Counted from the first letter of the stretch, positions 50,242 through 62,832 are shown. The stretch is DNA of 64,000 nt from Ilyonectria destructans (GCA_020740775.1 JAHEWK010000010.1:1426001-1490000); one strand, 5' to 3'. A program made the numbers and translations. The notes: generated by a model not told the origin, from the sequence alone.

Positions 50242-52214
50242 CTAATCGTCGAATCCTTCAAACTCACTATCCTTTGTTGCCTTTGCCGCCTTTGCCGCCG
50301 CCGCAGCTTCGGCCTTGGCCTTGGCCTTGGTTTGTCTCCGCACCTCCAAAATCAAGTCGTTGAGCTCCATCTGTTTGGTCTTTTCATCGTCCGTCATGAC
50401 CGACATCTTCTCCGCCTCGCGCTTCTTGCGCCGCTTCTCCCGACGTTCAACCCTATCGTCCTCCTTGCCGTGCTTGACGCTCCACGACTCGTTGTTCTTC
50501 CGCTTGCGCTGGTGATCTTCCTTTTCGACCTTCTCTCCTGACTTCTCGACCTCGAGGGCGACCTTTCTGGCCTGTTCCCGAACCTTCTCCTTGTAGGCAA
50601 ATGTTTCCCAATCGATCTCTTGGCCTAGCATCTTGTCCCCAGTCCAGAGCTTCAACTCGGGCATTCGAGGCATGCGCAAGAGACCCCAGGCGTTTCCGAG
50701 ATCAGTCCAATCGAGATCAGCGGCTCGGAAGATGGATGTTGCTTGGTGTGCGCCATAGCTGCGAGCCCAGCTCACGAATGCCTTCTGAGCCTTGTCGTAG
50801 AGAGCTCGGTCCTCTCGGACTAGGGCTCGGATCTTTTGGGTTGCCGTAGTAGCATCTTCGTCTGACACATTGATATCTGGTCTCTCTAGAGGTGAGATGG
50901 GCGTTTTACGGATATCCAAGAATTTCACGTAGTCTTCCTCTCGCCCGGGATGTAGCATAACCACTGCCAAACCTTTTCGGCCGGCACGTCCAGCTCTGCC
51001 ACTGCGGTGTATGAAGACTTTGGGGTCTGAAGGAACGTCGATTTGTACAACAAGGTCGACTTGGGGGATATCTAGTCCTCGCGCAGCCAAATCTGTTGTC
51101 AAGAGGATCGTCGGGGAGACCGAGGTGAGGAACCGGCTGAAGTTCTTTTCTCGCACCTTGGCAGGGTGCTTGCCGTGTAGGGGCACCAGCGCAAACCCTT
51201 CAGGCAATAGTTCCGGGAGGATGTGCTGGAAGTAGTCCACGGCAGCGCAGGTGGAGAGAAAGACGATGGCCCTCTGGGGCCTCACGGGAAGCCTCTCGAG
51301 GAGCTGTGCCAAAGCGGGGAGTTTTTGGCTTGCGGGGTTGATCATGTATGCCATTTGCAAACTCGCGGGAGTTCTCCTGTCCTCGAGGATACCGCCATCC
51401 TTCATCTTAACCTTGACCTCGATCTTGACGGGATTCCGTAGACCAACTCGGATGATCTCTCCAACGGCTTCGCTGACACTGGCGCTAAACAGGCCTGTTC
51501 GGCGCTGTTTGGGAAGGTGTGATAGAATTTTCTGCAGATCGGGTTTGAAGCCCAGATCAAGTAGGCGATCGGCTTCATCGAGAACCAGGACTTCGAACGA
51601 GGACTGCGGACAATGGACATGTGGCGACGAGAGAAGCTCGACAAGTCGACCCGGAGAAGATATCAACACATTGGGGCTGTGTCGCAGGAAGAAACTGAGG
51701 TCCTGGGCCGTCGTTGTGGTACCACCGACTAGTAGCTGGGGCACAATGACGGGTGCTGTAGTGGCCGGGCGCTTCTCGTCCTCCTTCAGCTGTGGTAGGA
51801 TCTCGGCGGAAGGGGCGTGGAATTGTAGAAGCGAGAGCAGAACGGTATGGATCTGAGCGGCGAGCTCTCGGGTGGGAGAGACAATGATGGCGGCGACGTG
51901 GTGTCTCTTGGTGGGCTCGCTGCGCAAAAGTTTCTGGACGAGGGGGATGAGGAAGGTCAGGGTCTTTCCGCTACCAGTGACGGCCTGAATGCATTTCATG
52001 ATTAGTTTCAATCCTGTGTGTTCGGCGCAATTCGTCATACCTCGACAACAACGTCCTTGTTGACCATAAAGTGAGGAATGGTCGCGGCTTGGACGGGCGT
52101 CATCTGGGCGAAGCCCATTGTCGAGACTGCGTCGAGGATCCATTCGGCGAGGGGAGGATTGAGACCGTCCCAGGCGCGGGCGCTGCGCTTCTTCTCGACC
52201 TTGCCCGAAGCCAT
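50242..52214 (-). CDS. SPB4: DEAD-box ATP-dependent RNA helicase SPB4 (DDX55)
   Basis: Exons 52214-52041 and 51984-50242 (56-nt intron with CTAAT branch) give 638 aa. The N-terminus has a Q motif region ([13 protein letters not shown]). Motif I is AVTGSGKT (59-66), then PTRELA, SPGRL, DEAD at 194-197 ([13 protein letters not shown]), motif III SAS (225-227), and in domain 2 [14 protein letters not shown] and [10 protein letters not shown]. After the core comes the SPB4/DUF4217-type extension ([26 protein letters not shown]), then a strongly basic coiled tail with [10 protein letters not shown] and an Ala/Lys-rich end. Spb4 is a nucleolar helicase required for 27S pre-rRNA processing in 60S subunit assembly. 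The features around SFVSWVRAY-like and [15 protein letters not shown] point to SPB4 rather than other DEAD-box helicases. Confidence 0.93.
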
Positions 52215-52431
52215 TGTGACAGACGCTACAGAATCTAGGGAAACAAATGTAACTGCCTCTTGTCTCTATAATGTCTGCCAAATTGTCATGGAGGGGCGAC
52301 TGTCTTGATGCTGGTTGCGCGAAACATTTCTAGAAATTTTGATCTTATCGCCACGTGAGAAATGATTTATCTGTGGCGTAGGGTGTGGCTGGGTGGGTAC
52401 TGCTCCCGTCTGGACCAGAGTTAGCAGGTAC

Positions 52432-52443
52432 GTACTCCGTACC
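52432..52443. promoter_or_regulatory. Copy 2 of recurrent 12-mer GTACTCCGTACC
   Basis: Second of three identical copies. It sits within the likely SPB4 promoter, about 220 bp upstream of the start codon. Confidence 0.4.
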
Positions 52444-52624
52444 CAAGCATCCGGGGCCCTTGTGACGTTGCACGGCACAGCACCAGATTGGCTGCTGGTC
52501 CCTAGAAATAGCGATTTGATTCAGATGTGACGTGGATGGGTTGCCTCGCCGGTATTGGAGGAGGTCATACTAAGATTGTGGGAGGTCAAGGAACAGGAGA
52601 GACGAGACTGGATGTAAGCTGGAA

Positions 52625-52657
52625 GCAGGGAAGAGAGCAGGGAAGAGAGCAGGGAAG
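52625..52657. repeat. Short tandem repeat, GCAGGGAAGAGA x2.75
   Basis: A 12-bp unit is repeated perfectly twice, plus nine bases of a third copy, in the SPB4/DGK1 spacer. Confidence 0.85.
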
Positions 52658-53991
52658 CTGACTGCCGAAGATGGCAGCATGATTTGTTGTTTCGTCTTCG
52701 TTTTTGCTCATCCATGGACTTGCTGTGTTGTCGTTACAGACTCACAACGAAGCATCCAACGTAAGCACACAAGATTGGTTAAAGAGACTGTCAGGATATG
52801 CCTCGGTTGCCCTAGCAGAGAAGACTTAATTTGGTAACTTAGACGCCATCCATGCCGTGAGCTGTGAATGACGGACAGTCACATGCTGGAAAAACAGCGG
52901 TGACCCACCGTTACCTTCTTCCAGTGGCTTCAGTCAGTGGACCCCTAGTGGGCCTCTCCAGTGACGAAAAGTCGACGCCACAGATACATATCTGCTGTTT
53001 AGTTGTCCGGCTGCTCCCCGGACCCCGGCCTAAGAGCAGAAAACCCAACTAGCAGATTCCGCTTGCGAAACTGGACGCAAGACATGCGCGAGCAGAAAAA
53101 AAAACTGCCAGTTGCAGATGTCACACGACTCTTTCTTCGACCGGATTTCCCATCAGCCCAGCTCCATTCCCTCTCGTCTTGCCCCATCAAACCTCGGGCT
53201 ACCGCCGCAGCCACCCTATCACGGCGTAACCCCGTCCCCAAGGCCGTCCCCGAAGCCGTCTCCTCCACGCTACCTTACCCATACCGTACCTAATTTCACG
53301 TCCCCTACCTCCACCTTCAAGTCACTTCACCTCCCGTCCCGGCTGTCACAAGGCCGCGCCATAACTGATACCTGATACCGTATGTTGTTGTCGTGTGCCC
53401 GCTTAAACGCGAATGCCACCCCCTGCCACCATTCATCTCCCGACTACCCATCTTTCGCATCATGCCGCGGGGGATCCGACCTCCGCTGCATCCCTGTCGA
53501 CCTTCAATCTGGATCCTATAGACGCTTTCGTCCGTCACCAAACTCCGAGCCCTCCGGAACCACGTAGCCCGCCGGCGTCCGCGAGCACCAGCACCAGCCA
53601 GGGTTCCAATCTCCTTCATCAACACCACCGGCGCCGCCAGAGCCAACCCAATCACGACCCCCTGGGCACCGCTCTCCCAAGCTCCAAGCATAGCCACGGC
53701 GAGTCGAGTCTGCGCCACCAACCCCAAAGCCACGGCAGCGACGAATCGGACGGCGACAACGACAACCACGACGACCTCCAAGATCAAGAAAATTCACCCC
53801 TTCGTCATCACCGCCTTCACGACCACTCCTCCCTCTTAAACCCGCAAGCCGCCAACGTGCGCTCCTCGCGCCGTGACAAACATCTCCACTCTTCACCAAC
53901 AAACTCCTTCTGGCCCTCAGGCTTCGACTGCCTCAGGCGCATCGTTTTCGGCGCCATCCGCTGCCCGGCGCTCCCGCCCTTCAGCTTCACC

Positions 53992-55182
53992 ATGTCTCTC
54001 CGCTCCGACAACGTCCCCTCGACGCCCCGCGTCATCTCACCGAGTCCCACGCCCTCCGAGCAAGATGCCCGCGACTATTCTGGCCCGGTAACCCGCTCCG
54101 CCGCCCGGAGGAGGACACCTACGCCGCAACCCCTCGAAGAGCGATCAGACGAAGATGAGCCCGAGAGCCCCGACCTGCGACGGGCACGAACCCGCAGTCG
54201 ATCTCCCATCGGCGCCGGAGCCGTACCGCGAATGACGAGACGCACGAGCACGGCCGCGAAAGCCAGCAAGGTGGCCAAGTCGGTTATCGTGGAGGAACCA
54301 GTCGTCGCCAACGGCAAGGCCCTAACCACCAAAACCACCAACGGCCATCTCGCCCCGCCACAGCCGTCCACGCCCCTGGGCTGGACATGGCGCGACTTCA
54401 GCCGGAGTCCTAGTCCGCTGGGGCTCATCCCAATCCACAGGCACTGGAGGACTTTTGTCCACAAGCACGAGGTACCGCGAAAGGTGCTGCACGTCTCTAT
54501 TGGCTTCTTCGTCGTCTGGCTCTACGTCACCGGCACTCAGCCCAGCGCCGTGACGCCCTGGCTCATGTCGGGTCTGATTCCCATCACCACCGTTGACTGG
54601 CTCCGACACCGTTATGCGCCGTTCAACCGCTTCTACGTTAAGGTCCTCGGGGCTCTGATGCGCGAGAGCGAGTATGCAGGCTGGAACGGTACCATCTTCT
54701 ACCTCCTTGGCGCCTGGATCGTTCTCTACGGCTTCCCCAAGGATGTTGGCATCATCAGCGTCCTGCTCCTCAGCTGGTGCGACACCGCCGCCAGCACCTT
54801 TGGCCGTCTTTGGGGCCGATATACCCCGCGCCTGCGCCGAGGCAAGTCTCTCGCCGGCTCCACGGCTGCCTTCCTCGTCGGCGTGGCTACGTCGTACTTT
54901 TTCTACGGCTGGCTCGTCCCGACCACCGGCCCTTTTCCCGGCGACGAGGACTTTATGTTCAAGGGCGCGCTTTCGCTGCCCAAGGCCATCACTGAAGCGG
55001 TCGGTCTCTCGGAGGGACAGGCCACCATCACTGGGTCTCTGGCCCTTGGCGTCATGAGCGTGCTCTCCGGCTTCATAGCCTCTGCTAGCGAGGTGGTGGA
55101 CATCTTTGGCTGGGACGACAACCTCACGATTCCCGTTCTTAGCGGCATTGGCATCTGGGGTTTCCTGAAGGTCTTTTCTTAG
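53992..55182 (+). CDS. DGK1: CTP-dependent diacylglycerol kinase DGK1
   Basis: Intron-free frame; from the Met at 53992 the protein is 396 aa. The N-terminal ~150 residues are Ser/Pro/Arg-rich and probably disordered and cytosolic. The rest has about six or seven membrane segments (e.g. VSIGFFVVWLYV, GTIFYLLGAWIVLYGF, SVLLLSWCDTAASTFG, AAFLVGVATSYFFYGW). The signature DTAASTFGRLWGR (Asp 264) with RRGKSLAGS (Lys 285) fits the CTP-transferase/DGK1 group. Yeast Dgk1 is an ER/nuclear-envelope enzyme that uses CTP to turn diacylglycerol into phosphatidate, opposing Pah1. The frame stays open back to an ATG at 53413, which would add 193 low-complexity residues. I prefer 53992 because the context CACCATG is better and yeast Dgk1 has a short N-terminus, but the long form is possible. 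Confidence 0.87.
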   Translation: MSLRSDNVPSTPRVISPSPTPSEQDARDYSGPVTRSAARRRTPTPQPLEERSDEDEPESPDLRRARTRSRSPIGAGAVPRMTRRTSTAAKASKVAKSVIVEEPVVANGKALTTKTTNGHLAPPQPSTPLGWTWRDFSRSPSPLGLIPIHRHWRTFVHKHEVPRKVLHVSIGFFVVWLYVTGTQPSAVTPWLMSGLIPITTVDWLRHRYAPFNRFYVKVLGALMRESEYAGWNGTIFYLLGAWIVLYGFPKDVGIISVLLLSWCDTAASTFGRLWGRYTPRLRRGKSLAGSTAAFLVGVATSYFFYGWLVPTTGPFPGDEDFMFKGALSLPKAITEAVGLSEGQATITGSLALGVMSVLSGFIASASEVVDIFGWDDNLTIPVLSGIGIWGFLKVFS

Positions 55183-58100
55183 ACGGAAAGGGATGCGGAC
55201 GCACTCCACTTCAACAAGGAGTGATATCACATGGGATGACAAGAACGCAACCCCTTGATAGAATCGATGCTGGTGTCTGGCTTGACTCGCAGCTCATATG
55301 AATGACTGGCATGGCGTTGTGCACGAGGGGTTCATTGCTTCTTCTTTTGTTCTTCTCTTCCCTTCATTTCTTTTTTTCTTGCTGTCTCTTCTTTTTTATC
55401 TCGTGCATTCGCATCGGAATGCATTGAGAAAGGGGATTCAGCCACGGTCAACGGAGTCCTACACTACGGCATCTCTGCGACTCTTGTGTGTTTTCTTGTA
55501 CTATGGCATAGGTTACCTTTGCGAAATGAACGGATGGGATGGAACCAAGGAGATGCATACGATCGGGCGCTGCATGTGCTCTTCATGAGATCAGGGAGAA
55601 TCTTTCGGGTACCTTGCCTCGAACTTAATGTATGCAGTATCACGTCGGAAAGGATGGGCAAGTCCTCGTTTTGAGTTTGGATAGAGACGGCTGGGACGGC
55701 TACGGCATGAGAAATGGGCATGTAGACGGGTCATGGTCGGTCGGACGGTCGGTAGAAATGGCGAAACGCTCTCCTCGATTTTCATTCCATGACGGTTCCT
55801 TGGGATCGAAGACTATTGTGTCGTTCTGTGCATTTGTGCTTGTGCTGCCATGACCCCTTGTCCCGCGCGTCGGAGACGAGGAAAAGGCCAGGATAGGGGT
55901 TTGGTGAATGCGTGGCGGTGGCCTTGAGGTTATTTTGAGGCTCGTATTGGATGGCGGGATCCCAGTTCCCCCCATGTCATCACATCGCATCACATCACAC
56001 ATCACACGGCGCAGGGATGGGGACGCGGGAGGTTAAAGGTCGGTGGATAAGCGAGTCTGGACGTATCGCTATTCTAGGGTCTGCATTTGGAGGCACAAAG
56101 TGGTACGTTGCGAGAGTCAGGAATTCTCCGACTACAGAGGACAGGACATGGAAGGGCTTTTGGAGGCTGTTGTGATGACAACGTCGCACAAAACCAACCC
56201 GCCTGCTTTGACATGGTCTAAAGTCTCGGCTAGTCGTGTCTGCCAAACCATCGTCCGTCCGTCACCTGTCGCGTTTGTGCCGCCGGCCATGCCGACCTGA
56301 CTTACACGGCAGCGCCAACAGCAGGGGCGGCAGCAGGAATGACACTGCCGCCCGAGTCCCGGGGTTTTTTTGGGGACAAGGCACGAAACGTCGGTGTTGT
56401 GTCTCGACCAGTTGAATGGGGTGTATGTGGGCGTGAGCAAGGAGCTGGAGCGTCATGTTAGTTGAGACGTGCCGATGTGTGACGGGAGGAGTGTTTCGCG
56501 ACGGGCGATGGCACGGAGGCGGGAGACCGGAGAGTGATTTTTGGTTGTACGGCATTGTCAGCGGGAACAAGAGGAGTGGGAGCAACGGCAGATGGCATCA
56601 ACAAGAACATTGGCATGGGCATCCGTCATTAAGCGGCAATAGTGACTCGGTCAGGCAGGGCAGAAGCATTCGTCGACATGTGAAGGGAGCAACAAAGTGT
56701 ATCCGAGCGGGGGAACAGAGAGACGAAGAGAGAGAGGCCAACAGACTCAGACCAAGTTCTCCTCTGCAGAGATATGGCAAAGGCTACGTCACGATCTGCC
56801 GTAGATGGCAACGAACAGTTCCTACGCTGATACCGAGAGTGTGCAGTTTCCAGTTTCCAGTTGCGTGTGATAATCCCCGCTCATCCATCCCATGGCCCAT
56901 CGCTCTTGTTTGCCTCGTTGACGCGGACACTACCTACTATGGCAGGTCGACTATCACTGCAACGAACGTCGATGCCATGAGTTGGTTCGCATGCGGTACG
57001 TATTTCCCCATCCAACACCCGTCCTATCACGTCCGGTCCTGTCCAGTTCATATACGTGGTTGGCAAACACAGGGCATTCCGCCCACACCAAATGCAATCC
57101 CCGCCACACCAAACACCGCAACGCACGTCACAACGCACACCCTCCACTACCCTAGCCCGGCCGTCCAACAAGACGCGTCTCCTGCAGCGAGAGCGGTTGC
57201 ATCTGCGTGTGCGTTTTCCCCCTTCCGCTTCCACCTCCCGCATCGAACAATTTTTCCTCTTACAATTCTGCCCTATGAGACACTGCCCCATCAGCAACCT
57301 GCACCTCAAGTGTGTGCCTGCGGCTTGGAGGGGGGAGGGGCGCAAACGGGCAAAACGCACCGGCGCTGAGTTGTCCGTGCGTTGTGGAGGAGGCGTGTAC
57401 GTCGAGTTCGTTCTATTGAACCTGCCTGGGGGCGTAGCGTCGCAGTCGGAATGGAGGAAAATGGAAGAAAAATGGAGGACGCGGAGACAGAGGATCGCTG
57501 TGCTTCTTTCTCGCTTGCCTGCCATGTACGAGCGATTGGGAACCGGGAGGCTTATTTCGGAGCTAGCTACCTTACAAGGGGGCGTGTGTTGTGCGTTGTT
57601 GCGTTGTGCGGTGCGTTGTGAGCGTTGGCGGGCGGAAGTGAGTGAGCGTGAGAGACGGGCGATGTGATGCGATGCCATGCTTCATGTACAATGTACCGGG
57701 TGCTGCCAATTTGCTGCACCGAGCTGCACCGCTCTGCACTGCGACACGGGGCTGAAAACTCAGTGAGGAGCTCTGTTGAGACAGCAAACGAGTAAGCCCA
57801 AGCCCCCTGCCATGAGGCTGGCCATAGGCTCGGCTCCAGCAGCACGGTTGAGGCGAATCTGACAATCTCGCGTCTTCAGCAGGCAGCGAGCCAGGGCAAA
57901 ACCCAGCCGTTCGTTGCTCGCGGGCTGCCTCAATATCTCTCCGCCTGCGTTCACAGCCAGCCAGCCAGCTTCACTGGTGAGGCAGCCTCAAGCTCCATCC
58001 ACTAGCTCCCAGACGCACAGCATCAATCGCAGCCGTTGCAAGTCATGCCACCTGGGGCAGAACCTCAAAAGGTTTCTCCGCCTCAGCGACCTCGCTCGTG

Positions 58101-58327
58101 TAAGCATCCCATTGTGCCGCCGGTTTGCCATACGGAGTAACAGGAAAGCTTCCGGAGCATACGTCAGTCCCCGGCATGGAATTGACTCCGCTCCCATCGA
58201 TCGTCGTCGAGGACAGGCTGTCGAGATGATCGCGAGAAAATGGGTCGCGGCTGACTGGGATGATCCCGTCTTGGACCGGGAGTCCCATGCCTGGGCCCCA
58301 GCATTTCCCTTCTCCAGGTACGAACGC

Positions 58328-58355
58328 ACAGCGTACAGCGTACAGCGTACAGCGT
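58328..58355. repeat. Short tandem repeat, ACAGCGT x4
   Basis: Four perfect copies of a 7-bp unit in non-coding DNA. Confidence 0.9.
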
Positions 58356-60437
58356 ACTATGTATATATTAGTGTGCAGAGCACGGAGCACAAAAGCACAG
58401 ATCGTCTGCCTTTTCTGGGGAATCACAGTATCAGAGCCTTTGCGTCTGCTGCAAGCATCCGTATCGTAGGTGCATTCCCCGGGTGGCGGGCGATAGCTCA
58501 TGTCCATCGATCCTATCGGGCGTCACTAAGCCGGAAAGAGGTCCAAGTCGAAACTCTTCGTGGCGGAAGGCAGCCCGCAGGAGCAGACCTTGGAGATAGA
58601 AAAAAAAGATACATCTCTACAGTATGGGTGTCACCGTGGGTTCGCGGAGGAGGCGGCTGAGCAAGCAGATGCAGATTTGCAGGACAGGGTGCCCGACAGG
58701 AATGGCTTGATGAAGACTGATCGAGACTTGAAGCTGAGGACGACAGACACAGACACATGGAGCACATGGACTCCACGACAACCAGGGGGTAATGCAGATT
58801 GCCCATGCAGCCCGCCGCCCGCCCTTCCGCCGCAAGCTGCACGACGACGGGGAACTGCCAGCGGGCAACGTCGTCGTTTTGCCTGCAATTTCAAAGGCCG
58901 GGCCGGTCACCATCGCTGTCAGCAGCAAGGGGATGGATGATGAGAGGGCAAGGATTCAGGATTCAGGATACAGCATACAGCACACAGCATACATCATCCA
59001 GGATGCAGGAATGCCTTGGTGGACACTTACACTTTTTTCGTCCCCTCCTCATCGATCGGTGAGATGATTCAGCGCCATTTTAGCTAATGAAATGGTTGGT
59101 TACCTCTGGGACACAGGCTCGAATTAGCGGTGGGAAATTATATTGTACTTTCTGACAATCAAAATATTTTTATTTTTTGTTGGTGGTGGAGAAGTCGGTC
59201 TGACGTCGATGTTGCTCGGGGGAAACAAGATGACCAGGGGGTCCAAGCTTCGGATGGGAGCTCCGAGCGCGAAAAGATGGCGGTGATGACGACGGAGTAG
59301 TATCCAAGATGATGTTGGGAAAGTCAAAAACCGAGAGGCTCTTCATTCTGTTGTGTGCTTCTGGCCTCCAGTCCGGCAGATTTCGTTTCGTCACTAGTTG
59401 ATAAGTGGCCATATATTGAAAGGCATTACCGGTATCTCGTTGGAGGTGGAGAATTGTGGTTGTGGTGGTGGAGGAGCTATCGCAGCTCTCTCGTCTCACA
59501 TCTCCCTTGTTCCTTGCTCCCTGTTCCTTGCGCCTTGCACCTTGCGCCCCCCCTCTAGCCTCTCGTCCTACCATAGCCAAAAGCCAACAAACACCCAGCC
59601 CTGGACCCTGCCTGTGAGGGTCTCCCCAGGGTTAGTACCGTAGTGAAGGTGGTGGGAGTGGTGGATGGTGGATCTTGGGCGTGGTGGCTGCCACTGGCAG
59701 TGGCAGGGCGGGGGAGGGGCAATATTGGAACAAAGGTAGAGAGCGCCGGCTCCAGCAAATGGATGACCCATGAATGACCGATTTTTGTCCAATGAGATGG
59801 GGAACAAGTGCGTACGCAAGATCCTCTTCGCTATCACGGCCAATGGGAACCAGCTCCAAGGGGAGGGGAGTTTGGGGCGGACGTTGAATGGGTGGATGGA
59901 TGGGCGGGCAGGCGAGGCAACCCAAGCGAAAGGACGTCCAAGCAGCAAGGAGATTTTTCGGTGCTGTCGTGTGTTAGTAGGTGTGGGTGGATAGCTTGGT
60001 TGCTTGGTTAGCTCTTCCTCCGTGTCACTGTGTCTGGGCGTCGTAGCTCGTTCTCTGGCGGAATGGGGATGAGATCATGGTGGATGGATGGGTGGATTAA
60101 CTAGCAGCTAAGGTGAATAGTTGGTACACTACCGTGGATGAATGACCTACTGGGCGTGAGCTTGCGAGCCAACTGCCATTGTTGAAGACAGTTGGCGCAA
60201 CTACCGTCGTATAGTTGAGCGTGGAGACGGCCTGGTAGACCTTGCGCACCCTGACGCGGAATCTATAGATCCAACCGTGCACGTACTCCATGCCCTTCCA
60301 GGAAGATGCACCTCGAGGATATACACGTCCGAAAGCGGAAATCACCTCGATAGGAATTCCGAACAGCGAAAAAGGAAAGAAAAACATCTCGCATGACGGG
60401 CACGGAGCACTGTGCTGTACGATGTAGGTACTTTGTC

Positions 60438-60449
60438 GTACTCCGTACC
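60438..60449. promoter_or_regulatory. Copy 3 of recurrent 12-mer GTACTCCGTACC
   Basis: Third identical copy, in the gene-free stretch about 3.1 kb upstream of the last gene. Confidence 0.35.
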
Positions 60450-62275
60450 CAACCGACGGAAAAGAAAAAAATTCCCAACGCAAGATCGGTCAGATTGGCA
60501 TCAACGATACGTTACCTACGGGACCCCTCTTTCCCATCTTGCTTGCCCCCCCACCATCCAACAGCAGCAAGCAGCAAGCAGCACGCTCACACGCCCCTCC
60601 CTCCCAGGCGGTTTTGTACGCCGTACTCCATCCTTGCCTGGTTGATCAGCCTGCCAAACCTGCGGCCCTCCTTCCTTCCCTCGTGCCTCGACCACCCTCC
60701 TGTCCTCCTGCCGACCCCTGGGCTGTCCGCCATCCAACCATTGCCGCTGGCATTACCTCTTCTGCTGTGAGGCTGCTGCCACCTCCATGTGTTGGCAGCT
60801 CCGGACCTGCCTGCTACCGTGCCCTACGTAACCGCCTTTCACGCCCTCCCACGCAGCCCAGCGCCCTCACGCCCCCAGATGGCTCCAAGGGTCCGGGCGT
60901 CTCTCCTTTGCCTCCTTTGGGCTGGATGTTCCCCGGAACATCCATTTCCCTTCCCCTTCCCCTCACATCCCTCCATTCTCTGGTAGATATCTTGACAACG
61001 CATCACCACATCACAGACCGAGCAGGCAAGAGGGAGAAAAATTGCCCGACTTGCTGCAGCTCTGCCTGATCCGCCGCCCTGCTTCTGTCCAACCCCCCAG
61101 CCCGGGCGGACAAGCACCAATCCCACTTGCCCATGTTCAATGTCTATCTCGGTCTCCGGTTGCGAGAAAAGTCGTCGAAAAAAAAAGGCAACCGGGATTG
61201 GGCGGTCACCCACCGAGGGGGGGCGTGTGGGTTTCTCGGAGCCAAGGAAAAAAATCCAGTGCTGCTTTTTGCTTCTCTTTTACTGTTCCTCTTCCCTGGT
61301 TCCGTCGTGGCCTCCGGGCCCATGGGCACTTCGCCTTTTTGGCTTTGGTTAGCGTCAGCGCGCTTGTTGCAAGTCTGGCCGTATGGATCCCCGAATGTGC
61401 AGACAGGTTGCAGGGCGAGATGCAGATGGCGGCGGATCATGGGCAACAAAGATCCATTGCCCCAATTCTCGCTCCCAAGGCCTCATCCGCCCTTGTCCCT
61501 GTCGCCCTGTCTTTGACTTTCTGTGTCTTTAGCGCCGTGAGTTCTTGGGAAAGACGGACCTCCGATTGACACTTTGATGCCCCTCCCCGGGTCCCGTTTA
61601 TGACAAGGTACAACGACGTCTCCTCCAACGGCATCGGAACACGGCCGACGTCGAGCAGTGTGTGTGCGCGCGTGCGTGCGTGCGTGAATGGGTGTGCGCG
61701 TGGTGGTCTCTGGGTCCATCTAACCTGGATCATCCAGCCAGTCAGGACTCACCCGTTGGTTCGTTTGGTAGATTCCCTTGGTCGATTCCATCCTTCTATC
61801 GTCGAAAAGGCAGCAAACCAGCCCAGTCCGCTCCGGCATTATCCCTCACGTCACCGTCAGAGCCAAAACCGAGGCTAGTCTGGCCTTTTGCGCCTTGCCT
61901 CTCGCCTCTCGCCTCCTCTCCGCCGCCCTTCGATGTGCGAATGAAGACAATGCTACGCATCCGCCCGCAGCCTCCAGGGCCGGTCTAGACGACGGCAGTG
62001 CCATGGGCAAACGGCGTCTTTGCCCCATTCTGCACGTTGCTGCGATGCCCCCCTTCAGTTCTACAACCCAGGATGTTTTTTTTCGGTGGCCCTGGGCTTG
62101 TACAGTAGAGAGACCTGGACCCAACGGCTAGTGCAGCCACCGTGTGTCCGTCGATGGGCCCGGATATGCATGGCATCTCACCAGCATCTCTGCGCTCTCG
62201 CTCGTAAGGCCGGGGTTTGTCTGGCTGTCGTAGGCGTCTGTGGCTCCGCTCCCGGGCTCTGTCTGCCTGGTGTTC

Positions 62276-62334
62276 CAGCGTCCCAGCGTCCCAGCGTTGC
62301 AGCGTCACAGCGTTCTAGTGTTCCAGCGTTCCAG
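62276..62334. repeat. Tandem repeat, about 7 copies of an 8-bp CAGCGTYC unit
   Basis: Units read CAGCGTCC, CAGCGTCC, CAGCGTTG, CAGCGTCA, CAGCGTTC, TAGTGTTC and CAGCGTTC, followed by CAG. The conserved CAGCGT core with varying last two bases suggests an old array that has begun to diverge. Confidence 0.9.
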
Positions 62335-62832
62335 ATTTACTCTGCTTTCCCCGGGCCCTGGCAACCGGCCCTGATCCTGACCACACACACAAGGCTCTTC
62401 TTCTCTACGCCCCCCATCTCACTTTTAACTTCATCCAATCGCTCATGCAACCTATGCCCTTACCCTTGAGATTTGTACCAGCCAAGCCAAGCCGAACCCT
62501 ACCCGTGGGCGTCCGCCGCCGTGTGCCGTGGCCGTGACCCACGGAGCACGGTCCACGGTTTTGGTTGTGCTTTCACTACTTTCACTGCTTTCACTGCTCT
62601 TGCGCCTCTCGCTCTTCTCGGCATATGCAGATGCCCTTGCTAAGCTGCGAGGCTTGCCCGTCCGCCTTGCACCCCCAACTAACTCTCTGACACCCACAAG
62701 CCGGACAAAGTCTTGACAACCAGATGCCTGAGTCGTCTTTGCAGCCACGTTCTCCGGCTACATGCCCACTTGGTTCAACGGTTTTCTTTACCTTCACCCT
62801 CCCCCTTTCTCTCTCTTAGCCCCGTCCCCAAT

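Larger units (their letters stand above)
52215..53991. other. Divergent spacer SPB4 / DGK1
   Basis: Head-to-head spacer holding both promoters. It contains the 12-mer at 52432-52443 (218 bp upstream of SPB4) and a 12-bp tandem repeat at 52625-52657. From 53413 onward the DGK1 frame is already open, so part may be coding. Confidence 0.5.

Noticed and set aside
46282..55182. Secondary-metabolite cluster around the Zn2Cys6 regulator
   Set aside because: Neighbouring genes are CRM1, SPB4 and DGK1, all housekeeping; no synthase, P450 or transporter is present.
54322..55242. 306-codon minus-strand frame
   Set aside because: Antisense of DGK1; composition is Glu/Ala/Arg-rich and it lacks motifs.
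56455..57369. 304-codon plus-strand frame in the 8.3-kb gap
   Set aside because: Mixed low-complexity composition, overlaps an equally long antisense frame, no motif or signal peptide, and no convincing ATG context.
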